This document shows, one piece after another, positions 32,620-40,107 of a stretch of 64,000 nt of DNA. The first letter of the stretch is position 1. Each line of letters starts with the position of its first letter. The stretch covers positions 1 to 64,000 of the forward strand of contig BQJP01000012.1 in assembly GCA_021604765.1 (NCBI GenBank), written 5' to 3'. The translations under genes and the position numbers were made by a program. The notes under the pieces were generated by a model. The model worked only from the letters and a program-made list of their open reading frames with translations. It was not told the DNA's origin and ran no database searches. This DNA comes from Thermodesulfobacteriota bacterium (GTDB taxonomy: Bacteria; Desulfobacterota_D; UBA1144; Nemesobacterales; UBA2774).

Positions 32620-34529
32620 GTTTGGGGATCAAGTTCAGATTCTATAGAATTTAAGAAATCTTCAATTGTCATAGAAGATAAATTCTTCCCTCCCAATTTT
32701 CTAGGAGCTACTGTGCCCGATTCCATTTCATTATTCCCTATAACAAGTAAATAAGGAATTTTCTCAAGTTGAGCTTCCCTTACTTTAAATCCTAATTTTT
32801 CATTTCTAAAATCTGTTTCAACTCTCATATTTTTTTCTTTCAAGACTTGATACACTTTCTCGCCGTACTCAACATGTTCATCGGCTATTGTTGCAATACG
32901 CATCTGAACAGGACTCAACCACAATGGAAACGCTCCCCCATAGTGTTCTATCAATACCCCAAAGAACCTTTCCATCGAACCGAATATAGCGCGGTGAATC
33001 ATTATAGGCTGATGACGAGCATTGTCATCACCTATAAAACTCATGTCAAACCTCTCAGGAAGGTTAAAATCTACCTGAACTGTAGAGCACTGCCAAGCTC
33101 TACCCAAAACATCTTTTATTTTTAAATCAATCTTGGGACCATAAAAAGCTCCTCCACCCTCATCTACTTCATATTCAAGACCTTTTGAATCAAGAGCATT
33201 TCTAAGAGCATCTGTCGCTCGATCCCAAACTTCTACGTTCCCTACAAATTTCTCAGGACGCGTAGAAAGATAAATTTCATAATCATCAAATCCAAATGTT
33301 TTAAGAAATAAAATTGTTAAATTAAGTACACCGAGCACTTCTTCCTCAATCTGATCAGGTCTGCAAAAAATATGCGCATCATCTTGGGAAAATCCTCTTA
33401 CACGAAGAAGCCCATGTAAAACTCCAGAGCGTTCATAACGATATACTGTTCCAATTTCCGCCCATCTCAGTGGTAAATCTCTATAGCTTCTAATATCAGT
33501 TTTGTATATCATGATATGGAAAGGGCAGTTCATTGGCTTAATCTGATACTCTGTGTTGTCGACTTCCATACGCGGATACATATTTTCGCTATAAAACTCT
33601 AAATGACCGCTTGTCTTCCATAGATCAATATTTGCAATGTGAGGTGTATATAGAAGCTCATATCCATAGCGGTCATGCTGCTCCCGCCAGAAATCCTCAA
33701 TGACTCGCCTTATTCTTGATCCCTTTGGGTGCCAAAGAACTAAACCCGGTCCTATATCTTCTTGTATGCTGAATAGGTCAAGTTCTTTCCCTACTTTTCT
33801 GTGGTCACGTTTTTTTGCTTCTTCAAGTCTATTTAGGTAACTCTTGAGTTCTTTGCGATCCCAAAATGCAGTGCCGTATATCCTTTGAAGCATTGCATTT
33901 TTCTCATCCCCTCTCCAATATGCCCCAGCTGAGCTTAACAACTTAAAAGCTTTTACAAACCCTGTAGATGGCGCATGAGGACCTCGGCAGAGATCATACC
34001 AACCGTTCTGGTCATAAATAGTTATCGGTTCGTCTGAAGGAAGATCATTTACTATCTCTACCTTATATGTCTCTCCGTCTTTATCAAAAATTCCAATCGC
34101 ATCATCTCTTGAAACCGTCTTTCTAGTTAGAGGTTTCTTCTGATTTACGATCTCCTTCATCTTATTTTCTATTTTCTCTAAATCCTCAGGTGTAAAACCC
34201 CTTGAGTATTCAAAGTCATAATAGAAACCGTTATCAATAACTGGACCAATAGTAACCTTTGCTTCAGGATAGAGACTCTGCACTGCCTCAGCCATTATGT
34301 GTGCCGCAGTGTGTCTGATAAAATAAAGTCCTTCCTCGGAATTAATTTTAATTGGCTCTATTTCAGAGTCACAATCAATTTCGAAGAAAAAGTCAGCCAA
34401 ATTGCCATTAACTTTGGCCCCAACAGCAGAGTTCTGAGCACCGATAGATTCTATAACCTCACCTACCGTTGTCCCTATTGGGAATGATTTATTAACTCCG
34501 TCCGGGAGTTGTATGTTTATTTCAGCCAT
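32601..34529 (-). CDS. thrS: Threonine-tRNA ligase
   Basis: Charges tRNA-Thr. The 642-residue protein has the TGS domain (1-65, starting MAEINIQLPDGVNKSFP), the editing domain with HTAAHIMAEA and CRGPHAP, and the class II core with RRVIEDFWREQH, MNCPFHIMIYK, RYERSGVLHGLLRVRGFSQDDAHIF and HRAIFGSMERFFGVLIEHYGG, followed by the anticodon domain. I start at the ATG at 34529 because the 21 codons upstream in frame lie inside tRNA-Val. It has no clear ribosome site. It overlaps infC by up to 19 bases. Confidence 0.96.
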   Translation of the reverse strand: MAEINIQLPDGVNKSFPIGTTVGEVIESIGAQNSAVGAKVNGNLADFFFEIDCDSEIEPIKINSEEGLYFIRHTAAHIMAEAVQSLYPEAKVTIGPVIDNGFYYDFEYSRGFTPEDLEKIENKMKEIVNQKKPLTRKTVSRDDAIGIFDKDGETYKVEIVNDLPSDEPITIYDQNGWYDLCRGPHAPSTGFVKAFKLLSSAGAYWRGDEKNAMLQRIYGTAFWDRKELKSYLNRLEEAKKRDHRKVGKELDLFSIQEDIGPGLVLWHPKGSRIRRVIEDFWREQHDRYGYELLYTPHIANIDLWKTSGHLEFYSENMYPRMEVDNTEYQIKPMNCPFHIMIYKTDIRSYRDLPLRWAEIGTVYRYERSGVLHGLLRVRGFSQDDAHIFCRPDQIEEEVLGVLNLTILFLKTFGFDDYEIYLSTRPEKFVGNVEVWDRATDALRNALDSKGLEYEVDEGGGAFYGPKIDLKIKDVLGRAWQCSTVQVDFNLPERFDMSFIGDDNARHQPIMIHRAIFGSMERFFGVLIEHYGGAFPLWLSPVQMRIATIADEHVEYGEKVYQVLKEKNMRVETDFRNEKLGFKVREAQLEKIPYLLVIGNNEMESGTVAPRKLGGKNLSSMTIEDFLNSIESELDPQTWREVD

Positions 34530-34543
34530 ATTATTAAGTCTTG

Positions 34544-34618
34544 TGGTGAGCACGGCAGGATTTGAACCAGCGACCTCTTGCATGTCAAGCAAGCGCTCTA
34601 CCCCTGAGCTACGCGCTC
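34544..34618 (-). tRNA. tRNA-Val (anticodon GAC)
   Basis: A 75-nt cloverleaf on the minus strand: acceptor GAGCGCG paired with CGTGCTC (one G-U), anticodon arm CTTGC-TTGACAT-GCAAG with GAC at 34-36, T-loop TTCAAAT, and encoded CCA. The T-stem GCTGG/CCTGC has one U-U mismatch. The 3' end lies only 14 bases before the thrS ATG, so the two are likely cut from one transcript. Confidence 0.93.
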
Positions 34619-34638
34619 ATAAAGTTTTAAAACGCTTA

Positions 34639-34667
34639 ATTCTCTTATATAAATCACTACCTGTCAA
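34639..34667 (-). promoter_or_regulatory. Candidate promoter for the tRNA-Val-thrS-infC-rpmI-rplT operon
   Basis: On the minus strand: a perfect TTGACA (34667-34662), 17 bases, and a weaker GAGAAT (34644-34639), giving a start about 14 bases before the tRNA 5' end. Confidence 0.5.
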
Positions 34668-34719
34668 GGTTAATGCCTTAAAGCTATAAAAATGAATTTT
34701 TTTCTTGAATTTACATAGA

Positions 34720-34749
34720 TTACAGTAATTTTATTGATAAGGATATAAA
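34720..34749 (+). promoter_or_regulatory. Candidate promoter for tRNA-Gln
   Basis: TTACAG (34720-34725), 18 bases, TATAAA (34744-34749), about 20 bases before the predicted transcript start region and 28 before the tRNA. The hexamers are only fair. Confidence 0.35.
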
Positions 34750-34776
34750 ATCTTGGTAACATACTCACGTTTGTGT

Positions 34777-34850
34777 TGGGCCGTCGTCTAATGGTAGGAC
34801 CCTGGCCTTTGACGCCAGTTGTAGAGGTTCGAATCCTCTCGGCCCAGCCA
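34777..34850 (+). tRNA. tRNA-Gln (anticodon TTG)
   Basis: A 74-nt cloverleaf: acceptor TGGGCCG with CGGCCCA, anticodon arm CTGGC-CTTTGAC-GCCAG with TTG at 34-36, T-arm AGAGG-TTCGAAT-CCTCT, discriminator G and encoded CCA. The U1-A72 pair is typical of bacterial tRNA-Gln. Confidence 0.96.
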
Positions 34851-34977
34851 ACGTTTCATAGCTTACTGTAAACACTATATTATTATATATCCCTGACTCC
34901 TCCTTTCGTCGTCAGTACCAATAAATCAATCATTGATCATGCAAATCTATATAATATATGATCCCATAGGAGTAAAA

Positions 34978-35022
34978 ATGAGTACTTATTATCGGAAGCA
35001 TGGCTTTTTAGTAGATCATTAA
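34978..35022 (+). CDS. Possible 14-residue leader peptide upstream of the patatin/ion-channel operon
   Basis: A small frame, ATG to TAA, encoding MSTYYRKHGFLVDH, with AGGAG five bases before the ATG. It lies about 75 bases ahead of the patatin gene and after tRNA-Gln. No attenuator hairpin is obvious between its stop and the patatin gene, apart from the palindrome at 35037-35051. It could be a leader peptide or chance. Confidence 0.25.
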   Translation: MSTYYRKHGFLVDH

Positions 35023-35036
35023 AACTTGCATTAAGG

Positions 35037-35051
35037 TTATCAAGTTGATAA
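35037..35051. promoter_or_regulatory. Palindrome upstream of the patatin gene
   Basis: TTATCAAgTTGATAA is a perfect 7-1-7 inverted repeat. Its right arm contains TTGATA, a usable -35 element (a poor -10, AAATAT, follows after 17 bases), so a repressor bound here would cover the promoter. No regulator gene is adjacent. Confidence 0.35.
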
Positions 35052-35096
35052 AAGTACTAATATAGCAAAATATCTTGCAGTGGAGGGATGCAAATC

Positions 35097-36395
35097 ATGA
35101 AAGGGTCAAAATATCAGGTGCTTAATAATAACTATAGGATTAAAAGAATTGGTTTTCTATTCTTTTTATTGTCTGTGTTTGCATTTTCAATTTTAATTAC
35201 TGGTTGTGCAAAAACTTACACACGCACAGCCCTGCCTCAGAATCTAGAAGATCAAGTTCGAGTAGCAGGATTTGAAGATGTGAAGGGATTAAGGGCATGG
35301 GGGGATAAACCTAACAAAGAGTTTAATGAAACTGCTATACTTTCTGTGAAGAAAGAATCTCAATCATCTACTCAGATAGGAGATGAAGTTTATTTCTTAG
35401 CTATAAGTGGTGGAGGTGCTGATGGTGCTTATGGAGTAGGACTTCTAAACGGATGGAGCGAAGCAGGTACACGGCCAGAATTTAAATTAGTTACAGGAAT
35501 TTCTACAGGTGCCCTTATAGCCACTTTTGCCTTTTTGGGGTCTGATTACGATCAGCAATTAAAAGAATCTTATACGGGTTCATCAGATGAAGATATCTAC
35601 ACAAAGAAAAGCATACTCACTGCTTATTGGAGAGATTCCTTATTTGGTGTAGAGCCACTTAAAAATCTAATTGCTCAAAACATAACTCAGGAAGTGCTAC
35701 AAGCAGTTGCAAGGGAATATGAGAAGGGAAGGTTTTTACTTGTAGGAACTACTCAATTAGATGCACAACGTTTAGTAATTTGGAATATGGGAGCTATCGC
35801 TGCAAGTGGGAAGCCTGGAGCGCTAGATCTCTTTAGATCTGTACTTCTGGCAAGTGCAAGTATGCCTTCAATATTCCCACCTGTTTTCATACCTGTAAGC
35901 GTAAATGGGCAAACCTATGAGGAAATGCACGTTGACGGTGGAACATTTACCGAAGTGATGCTCTACAATGAAGCCCTATCCCCAATGCTTAAAAATGTAG
36001 ACGATGTAAAAAAAATAGTTGGCGACAATGAGACATTTGAGAAATTTCTTAAGAGAAAAAGAGTTCTTTACGTGATTAAGAATGATCAAAAAGAACCAGA
36101 GTGGAGTGATGTTCAAGACAGAATTGCACCTATAGCTGGAAGAGCAATTGGAACTCTAATCAAGTCTCATTATGACGGAGATATCTACAGGATTTATGTT
36201 CTCTCTGAGAGGGATGAGATTTCATTTAACCTAGCTTCTATTCCAGAGGGAACCAACATAAAAACAACCAATGGAATGTTTGATACAGTGTATATGCAGA
36301 AGCTTTATAACTTAGCTTTTGAGAAAGCTAAGAACGGCTATCCATGGAGCAATTATCCTCCGGGCTTTCAACCTGTAGAAGAAGGACAAGAATAG
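35097..36395 (+). CDS. Patatin-like phospholipase lipoprotein
   Basis: A 432-residue lipid hydrolase. The signal peptide ends in lipobox ITGC (C37), so it is anchored in a membrane from the periplasmic side. The patatin domain shows the oxyanion motif SGGGADGAYG (near 104-113), the nucleophile elbow GISTG (134-138, S136) and the Asp of the dyad in HVDGGTF (D280). The start ATG at 35097 has GGAGG ten bases upstream; an ATG three codons earlier abuts that site. The ion-channel gene begins two bases after the stop. Phospholipid hydrolysis is the expected activity; its physiological target is unknown. Confidence 0.88.
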   Translation: MKGSKYQVLNNNYRIKRIGFLFFLLSVFAFSILITGCAKTYTRTALPQNLEDQVRVAGFEDVKGLRAWGDKPNKEFNETAILSVKKESQSSTQIGDEVYFLAISGGGADGAYGVGLLNGWSEAGTRPEFKLVTGISTGALIATFAFLGSDYDQQLKESYTGSSDEDIYTKKSILTAYWRDSLFGVEPLKNLIAQNITQEVLQAVAREYEKGRFLLVGTTQLDAQRLVIWNMGAIAASGKPGALDLFRSVLLASASMPSIFPPVFIPVSVNGQTYEEMHVDGGTFTEVMLYNEALSPMLKNVDDVKKIVGDNETFEKFLKRKRVLYVIKNDQKEPEWSDVQDRIAPIAGRAIGTLIKSHYDGDIYRIYVLSERDEISFNLASIPEGTNIKTTNGMFDTVYMQKLYNLAFEKAKNGYPWSNYPPGFQPVEEGQE

Positions 36396-36397
36396 AA

Positions 36398-37447
36398 ATG
36401 GGTAGACTCCTATCTGTAGGGCTAATATTACTATGCTTTACTTCATTTGCACTATCTGAGGAGGAGTTTAAACTCGGCCCTCCAAATCAAGACAGGCCTG
36501 TTGAGGTTAAGGCCCACTTTGAACTTCATGACATAAATGAAATTAATGATGAAGCGGATACATTTGAGTTCTCAGGTGTACTAACACTCAAGTGGGTGGA
36601 CCCAAGAGCAGCTTTTGATCCTGCTCTGGCTGGTGTTGATGAAAGAATCTTTCAGGGAGCCTATCAGTTCAATGAGGTTGCGACTGGATGGTACCCGCAG
36701 TTATTCCTTATAAATGAGTCTGGCCTATACGAAATTAATGGAGTTACATTACGTATTCTTCCTGATGGAACATCAACCCTAATCCAGACAATTAACGCTA
36801 CGGCGGAAGTAAGACTAGATATGAGAAAATTTCCTTTTGACAAACAGCGTCTGGATGCAATTTTCCAAGTCCTGGGGTTTGACAATGGTGAAGTATTGCT
36901 GCATCAAGAATCTGATAGTACCGAGCCAGTAGAGATTCTATTTCCAATACCACAATGGACTATAAGTAGTCTCACTCAATCTGTACGTGATTTCCCCTCA
37001 TATTATGCTGGGACCAAAGGGATTTCATCGACTTTTGTCTTAAGTGTTGATGTAAAGCGAAAACCTTTTTATTTAATCCGACTTGTCGTTATACCTCTGA
37101 TTGTAATTGTGCTCCTTTCTTTTACCGTATTTTGGATGGATAAATCCTCACTCGGTGACAGGCTTAATGTCTCATTCATAGGGATTCTGACAGGTGTTGC
37201 TTACCTGCTAGTTACTAGTGATCATTTGCCTAACATTTCTTATTTTACACTTATCCACGGATTCCTGAATCTCAGCTACTTAACTATGTGTGCCACAGTT
37301 GTGATCAACCTTATAGTGGGCTCACTTGATAAGCAGGGTAAAAGTAAAGCTGGTGATCGTGTCGATCAAGTTTGTAGGTGGGCATTTCCTATAGTTTATT
37401 TTGGACTGTTGATAATAATGTTTGTGATAGCTGACCTCACCTTCTAA
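36398..37447 (+). CDS. Pentameric ligand-gated ion channel homologue (GLIC/ELIC type)
   Basis: A 349-residue Cys-loop receptor homologue. After a signal peptide (1-20) comes a beta-rich extracellular domain with the conserved KWVDPR (65-70) and FPFD (145-148) motifs, lacking the Cys pair of animal receptors as usual in bacteria. Four membrane helices follow: M1 at 223-246 with its Pro (IPLIVIV), M2 252-273 (LGDRLNVSFIGILTGVAYLL), M3 282-308 and M4 328-347. The M2-M3 link is SDHLPNISY. No large cytoplasmic domain is present. Gating ligand and ion selectivity cannot be read. It starts two bases after the patatin stop, so both are one operon. Confidence 0.88.
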   Translation: MGRLLSVGLILLCFTSFALSEEEFKLGPPNQDRPVEVKAHFELHDINEINDEADTFEFSGVLTLKWVDPRAAFDPALAGVDERIFQGAYQFNEVATGWYPQLFLINESGLYEINGVTLRILPDGTSTLIQTINATAEVRLDMRKFPFDKQRLDAIFQVLGFDNGEVLLHQESDSTEPVEILFPIPQWTISSLTQSVRDFPSYYAGTKGISSTFVLSVDVKRKPFYLIRLVVIPLIVIVLLSFTVFWMDKSSLGDRLNVSFIGILTGVAYLLVTSDHLPNISYFTLIHGFLNLSYLTMCATVVINLIVGSLDKQGKSKAGDRVDQVCRWAFPIVYFGLLIIMFVIADLTF

Positions 37448-37495
37448 ATTCTTAATATCTCTATTATCAGCTGACTAGAGACTGGACCTAACAAA

Positions 37496-38866
37496 CTAAG
37501 ATCCAGTACAAACTTCATCTGCCGACGGACACCCGACACATGTGCCGATTGATGGATCATCGCACAAACATGCGTTGCACCATAGTGCTCCGCTAAAATC
37601 TGCACCGAACAATATCGCACCGGTTAAATTTGACTCCAGTAACCTTGCATCTGTTAAATCGGCAAAGGCCAAATTCGCATTGGTTAAATTTGTTTCGTTT
37701 AAATCCGCAGTGTTCAATCTCGCCTCAAACAAATTCGCGCCCGTCAAATTCGCAAAGAACAAATCTGCAATACGCATATCCGCACCAGTGAAATCCGCTC
37801 CGGACAGATCTGCGCCGGTCAAATCAGCGCCGAATAATACCGTATCTCTTAAGTTGGCATTAATTATGACCGCAGTTTCGAAAAGTGCGTTTTCCAAATT
37901 TGCACCTTGGAAAGTAGCATTTTCCAAATTTGTATCTGGTAAAAACGCAAAGCTTAAATCCGCATCCGCCATATTAGCACCCATCATATCTGAAAAGTCA
38001 AATTCCGCTTCTATCAAATTAGCAGAGTTTAAATTTGCATTGACCAAAGTAGCAAATGTTATATTAGCACCCAATAAATTTGCACCAATCAAATTCGCGC
38101 CCGTCAAATTCGAAAGGAACAACCTTGCTCCCATCAAATCCGCACCCGCCAAATTTGCTCCTGACAAATCGCAAAACACACATCTGTTTGTACTCAGAAG
38201 TACTTCTACGTTTTCCTCTACTGGTCCAGGTTGAGGTTGAGGTATAGTTTGAGTTTGAGTTTGAGCTTGAGCTTCTTTGGTTACAGTCTTTTCTATTCGT
38301 TTAAACATATTTGCAGCAGCCAGTTTGAAACTGTTGAACAATCCCTGTGTATTTTGAGCTTGCTCTATATTTTCAGGATTTGGAATTATAAAAATAGGAT
38401 GAGTGGTCTCTATTCTTCCATCATGATGAAGAGTAATCACATAATCCCCTGCCTCCAATACAACCGTTTTACATTCTCCGTTCACATCCAATCTAAATAT
38501 CTCCTTACCCGCACTATCATCAAGCTCCATAAAATGCCCTGCTTCTCCATCATCATCTTCCCAGCAGAAGGTATGATCAACCGTACGGCTATATCTTAAT
38601 GGTATAGTGTCATTTCCTGTCTCCCCTGTATCGTTTTCAGGAGTATCAGAGTCTGGATGCTCAAGGAACTTTACTACTATCTGGTTTTCAAGGTTGGCTT
38701 GTAAACTTGGGTTGTTTGAAAAATCATTTTCAGTAAGTGCTTGTGTGTTTCCTTGCCCCCCACCGTTATCACTACAGCCCCCGATTGCAAATATAGATAT
38801 CAACCCGAGTAGCAATACAGCACTACACTTTCCAAAAAAATTTCTTGGTTTTTGTAATGTAATCAT
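37496..38866 (-). CDS. Pentapeptide-repeat lipoprotein with Cys-rich caps
   Basis: A 456-residue lipoprotein: lipobox IGGC (C31), a region of about 130 residues (60-195) of unknown fold with HFMELDD and a beta-rich segment, a Gln/Pro linker (199-215), then about 39 pentapeptide repeats of A(D/N)LxG type from residue 233 to 428, which should form a right-handed quadrilateral beta-helix. The repeats are bracketed by Cys: C229/C232 before, and C430, C433, C435, C443, C446 and C453 after. GGAGGGAGAG precedes the ATG. Function unknown; the repeat does not imply gyrase binding outside the cytoplasm. Confidence 0.85.
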   Translation of the reverse strand: MITLQKPRNFFGKCSAVLLLGLISIFAIGGCSDNGGGQGNTQALTENDFSNNPSLQANLENQIVVKFLEHPDSDTPENDTGETGNDTIPLRYSRTVDHTFCWEDDDGEAGHFMELDDSAGKEIFRLDVNGECKTVVLEAGDYVITLHHDGRIETTHPIFIIPNPENIEQAQNTQGLFNSFKLAAANMFKRIEKTVTKEAQAQTQTQTIPQPQPGPVEENVEVLLSTNRCVFCDLSGANLAGADLMGARLFLSNLTGANLIGANLLGANITFATLVNANLNSANLIEAEFDFSDMMGANMADADLSFAFLPDTNLENATFQGANLENALFETAVIINANLRDTVLFGADLTGADLSGADFTGADMRIADLFFANLTGANLFEARLNTADLNETNLTNANLAFADLTDARLLESNLTGAILFGADFSGALWCNACLCDDPSIGTCVGCPSADEVCTGS

Positions 38867-38992
38867 ATCTCTCCCTCCTTGCCTATTACTACTGGCTCAC
38901 CACTTCTTATAATACTATAACAGTGATTTTGAATGCAATACGGAATTTTAATTGAGTAGTCTTGAATTGTAATAATAGAAATCAAAGTTTAA

Positions 38993-39892
38993 TCATGCAG
39001 GCATTTCACTTATTCTATTACATAAACGAACAAACGCGTGCTCTAGATTAATGTTTAAGAGATCTAAAAATTTCTTTTTTAATGGTCGTTCTCGCCAGTC
39101 AAAATATCTTTGATATAGCTCCTCATTGTATGACAACTCCTGCAAGTAAGCCGCGAGTGATTCAGGATTATCCCACTTGGAAGCATCAATAAAACAGTTC
39201 TCACCGGGACTGAAGTCCTCAATGTTTGGAGCGCCCAGATATACTGGAACAGATCCTGCAATCAGTGGCTCATAGAATTTTTCAGTAACATAGTCAGTGC
39301 TTATAGAGTTTTCAAAAGCAAGAGTGAATTTGTATTGGGAGATGATATCCATCTTGGTCTGACGTCCTTTGTCTCTATTGAGAATATGAGTATTGAGCAA
39401 CTCTCCGTATGAATCAACTTGAATGTGGCCCATCAACTGCATTAGCAGCTGAATTCTTCCGCTTTTATTCAAGGGCCTTGAAATAAATGTATTTGCTATA
39501 TTTTCCGGTTTCTTTGGACTAGGAGTGTGCTTAATTAAATCTGTAAAATCATTGGTCACATAGGGAACCGGAATGTCCGAATCAAGATGGTATGTCATGG
39601 TCATATCAAAATGAGACATGAAGTGCCGATCCATCATAATAGGATAATAAGAATCCGATTCCATAGACCATGCAACCCAGATCTGATCTTTTTTCTTGTT
39701 CACATTTTCTTTTAAGAGCAAGTCTGTAGATAGTGTGGGTATATGAAAAACTACTGCAGCAGCCCGATCCATCATGTTCCTATCTGTTGTTATCACAAAC
39801 CCTTGCGGTATCTCTTTTGAGGGATAATTCAAGGGAATATTCCACATTTTATTATAAAATAATACTATCTTGGGTGTATTCATATCAATCAT
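38993..39892 (-). CDS. GT10-family (alpha-1,3-fucosyltransferase-like) glycosyltransferase
   Basis: A 299-residue glycosyltransferase. The C-terminal half has the donor-binding signature of family GT10: YKFTLAFENSISTDYVTEKFYEPLIAGSVPVYLGAPNIEDF (about residues 187-227). The N-terminal half contains WSMESDSYYPIM and FDMTMTYHLDSDIPVPY, also typical. It would move fucose (or a related deoxysugar) from a GDP-sugar to a surface glycan. It is an orphan: no GDP-fucose synthesis or other glycan genes are nearby. An ATG three codons downstream is an alternative start. Confidence 0.85.
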   Translation of the reverse strand: MIDMNTPKIVLFYNKMWNIPLNYPSKEIPQGFVITTDRNMMDRAAAVVFHIPTLSTDLLLKENVNKKKDQIWVAWSMESDSYYPIMMDRHFMSHFDMTMTYHLDSDIPVPYVTNDFTDLIKHTPSPKKPENIANTFISRPLNKSGRIQLLMQLMGHIQVDSYGELLNTHILNRDKGRQTKMDIISQYKFTLAFENSISTDYVTEKFYEPLIAGSVPVYLGAPNIEDFSPGENCFIDASKWDNPESLAAYLQELSYNEELYQRYFDWRERPLKKKFLDLLNINLEHAFVRLCNRISEMPA

Positions 39893-40107
39893 TCAACGTA
39901 ATTTTATACTTATATGTAATGTTTTATGGATAATACATCAAGAACCTTAGTTATAAGTGATATAAATCTCACATTATGTTTATAATAGTGAATATCCGGG
40001 TATTTTTAAACTATACGGTAAAGAGTGAAGACTCCAGTTCCCGAGATATTTGATTAATCACACAGTTCAAGAAAACTAGTATTATTTAACAAAACCTTAA
40101 AAGCTAT

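Noticed and set aside
34530-34592. A 21-codon N-terminal extension of thrS
   Set aside because: It is the tRNA-Val sequence and its flank read through in frame; the conserved ThrRS start is the ATG at 34529.
37580-38175. A 15-base periodic repeat array that looks at first like tandem repeats or a CRISPR-like array
   Set aside because: The period is the codon footprint of pentapeptide repeats in the minus-strand lipoprotein; units are degenerate and there are no unique spacers.
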